DNA of 64,000 nucleotides from Mucor racemosus (lineage: Eukaryota; Mucoromycota; Mucoromycetes; Mucorales; Mucoraceae): the NCBI GenBank assembly GCA_027405735.1, contig JAPEHQ010000001.1, positions 6,014,001 through 6,078,000 of the forward strand, read 5' to 3'. Positions 62,313-64,000 of the stretch are shown here, in pieces. Each line of letters opens with the position of its first letter. The first letter of the stretch is position 1. Both the position numbers and the translations under genes were made by a program. Below the pieces are notes generated by a model. That model made no database searches. It was not told where the DNA came from and worked only from the letters and a program-made list of their open reading frames with translations.

Positions 62313-62774
62313 TGTGGAATATGTACACATTTATCCACTATATTGATCTCCATTTCATCTGATTCTCAATTAAAGTACAGCTGACATGAATAGACATTTC
62401 ACTACTAAATGATATATGCTGATTCATACTAATATAAATTTTCTACCAAGCTTCTATCCTAGCAACTTATAGTTAAAGACCAATCAACCTACTGTGGATT
62501 TAATCACACCATTATGATCAAGGACCCATGAATTCTATGAATACACCGATTGGTTACTACCAAGATTTATATCTGACAAGGGGTGTTATTGGCTATGTAT
62601 GGACCTAGGAATGCTTACCTAATCTCTCTGATGAAAACTATATAAAGAGGACATTTATTTATTACAAAAGTCCTCAAGTAGAATTTAACTTGATAATAAA
62701 ACCCTAATGTTATCTAGTCGAATTCCTATTGTTTTTTTATACTTTTTTCCGTGAATAGCTCTGTCTGTTCCACA
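62313..62774 (+). repeat. Long terminal repeat, second copy
   Basis: Identical by eye to 57152-57613, offset by 5161 bp. It is followed not by flanking genomic DNA but by the same internal sequence that follows the first LTR. Confidence 0.88.
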
Positions 62775-64000
62775 TTTTTTTCGACTAAACAATCCAAGGG
62801 CTTACACAACTTTACTACGGATGGTCTAACACGCAAGAACAAGAATGGCTAAAGAAGATCATCAAGAAGAAGTCTTAACAAGAACATCAACTTAATATTA
62901 AAATGAGAATTTATTTGATCACATCTTTGCTAAGCAAAAATTGACAAATGTTCCTAAAAGCTATCGATGTATCATTGAAAAGACTAGGCTTTGCCAAGAT
63001 CTGATTAAAAAAGAATACACTAAATAGACTGATTTTATTTAATATTTGATGAAGACATTCCTAGGTTGCTACCAAGGTTACCAAAAGGTTCAAGTGGCTC
63101 GCTCATCTCAAATCTATGGCTCGAAAGGTTGAATCCAAGAAGTCAAGATTTATCAATCAAATTGAAGTGTTCCATATCCAGAAAAATCATAACAAGATGC
63201 TGTTGTATTACCCTAACTTCACTATGGTTGATTATTTTCAGTTCTTTGAGAAAATATCCATGCTTGCACAATTGATATTGATGCTTGAAAGCAGTATATT
63301 TCTCGTGTTGATACCATTGAGTACACATTTAGAAACATGAATTTGATTACTTGATGAAAGTTGAGAATAATAGTAAGCATATCATTGTTTAGATTGAGAT
63401 TCTGATCAACTTAAAGATCCATGATTAATTGTTCAGCATACTAAGCATGCACATTATCACTGGACTTTCCTCGAAAGCAATTGCCCATCAGGTATTAGTT
63501 TACCAAAATATCCACTTGAATTAGATGGAATATGAGCAAACCAATGAGATTTTGATTTTGTTTACATTTGTTGATTTACAAAATAAATTCATCTTGGATC
63601 TGCTGCTGATGATGACAATGATGGTATTGGTGTTTATGCTGTTGACATTTACATCTAATGTTGAATTGAATATTTTGTTCCAATCATGGAGACAGCAAAT
63701 GCTTATTGTATTGCAATCATCCAGAATCCAAAAATGCAATATTTTCATTAAATGATCCAATCGTTGGGCTACCATTATTTTTGCTTCCAATTCTTTATCA
63801 TATCCATCTACTCCAAACTTGATACAAATGGTTGTACTTAATATCGTCCTCGATCCTTTCTATTTTGAGATTGATGAGATGAATACTATGAGTTTGAGTA
63901 AATACATATGATATATTGATGTCAATACCTTAAATTGGCACAGCTAATATTTCTTTTATTTTGATGGCATTTTTTTGTACTGATGCTGTTGCTTGCACTG
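62775..64000 (+). mobile_element. Second internal region of the tandem LTR element, cut by window edge
   Basis: Repeats 57614-58839 without a visible difference up to the last base of the window, so identity spans at least 1688 bp from the LTR start. The arrangement is LTR-internal-LTR-internal, a tandem array sharing the middle LTR, and it continues beyond the window. Confidence 0.85.

Overview
The window looks like AT-rich nuclear DNA of an early-diverging fungus, most likely a Mucoromycota (Mucorales-like) species. The evidence is many short spliceosomal introns (about 50-150 bp, GTAAG/GTATG donors, TTTAG/ATAG acceptors), fungal-type Efr3, Kic1/Nak1 kinase, Dsk2 and Mic10 proteins, an SLC1-type symporter and a paladin-like protein, and long repeat-rich gaps between compact gene clusters. 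The assignment rests on gene content and architecture, not on a database search.

Layout. 1-288 is the N-terminus of a gene cut by the left edge (minus strand). 0.3-11.6 kb is gene-free and holds dispersed repeat families that I call R1, R2 and R4. 11.7-17.9 kb carries four minus-strand genes in a row: PEX14 (peroxisomal import docking), a Rab7/Ypt7 GTPase (vacuole fusion), a 12-TM MFS transporter and a mitochondrial carrier. 19.3-26.4 kb holds a small Pro/Gly-rich protein ending in a CaaX box, a Dsk2/ubiquilin shuttle factor, Efr3 (plasma-membrane anchor of the PI4-kinase complex) and Mic10 (MICOS). 27.7-34.1 kb is one apparently complete hAT DNA transposon with 8-bp target-site duplication, short TIRs, TCGAG-rich subterminal arrays and a five-exon transposase gene; it sits inside an R1 copy. 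A 363-bp hAT-like miniature element with its own 8-bp duplication lies at 37.2 kb. 37.9-49.1 kb is the second gene cluster: a GCK-III/Kic1-like kinase and a large triple-repeat paladin-like protein, transcribed divergently from a 213-bp spacer, then an SLC1/DAACS-type dicarboxylate/amino-acid symporter. 49-64 kb is again repeat territory: R1 and R2 copies inverted relative to those on the left, a palindromic MITE, a decayed dynein intermediate chain fragment joined to an R4 copy, and a gene-poor LTR retroelement whose 5161-bp unit (LTR plus internal) starts again before the window ends.

The genes are housekeeping and membrane-trafficking genes with no sign of an operon-like pathway; their proximity looks like ordinary gene order. 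The most distinctive biology is in the mobile DNA: an intact hAT element, a probable miniature relative, a tandem LTR array that interrupts a gene-derived repeat, and several uncharacterised dispersed families. All exon models were derived by eye from splice signals and reading-frame continuity; each complete model closes in frame.
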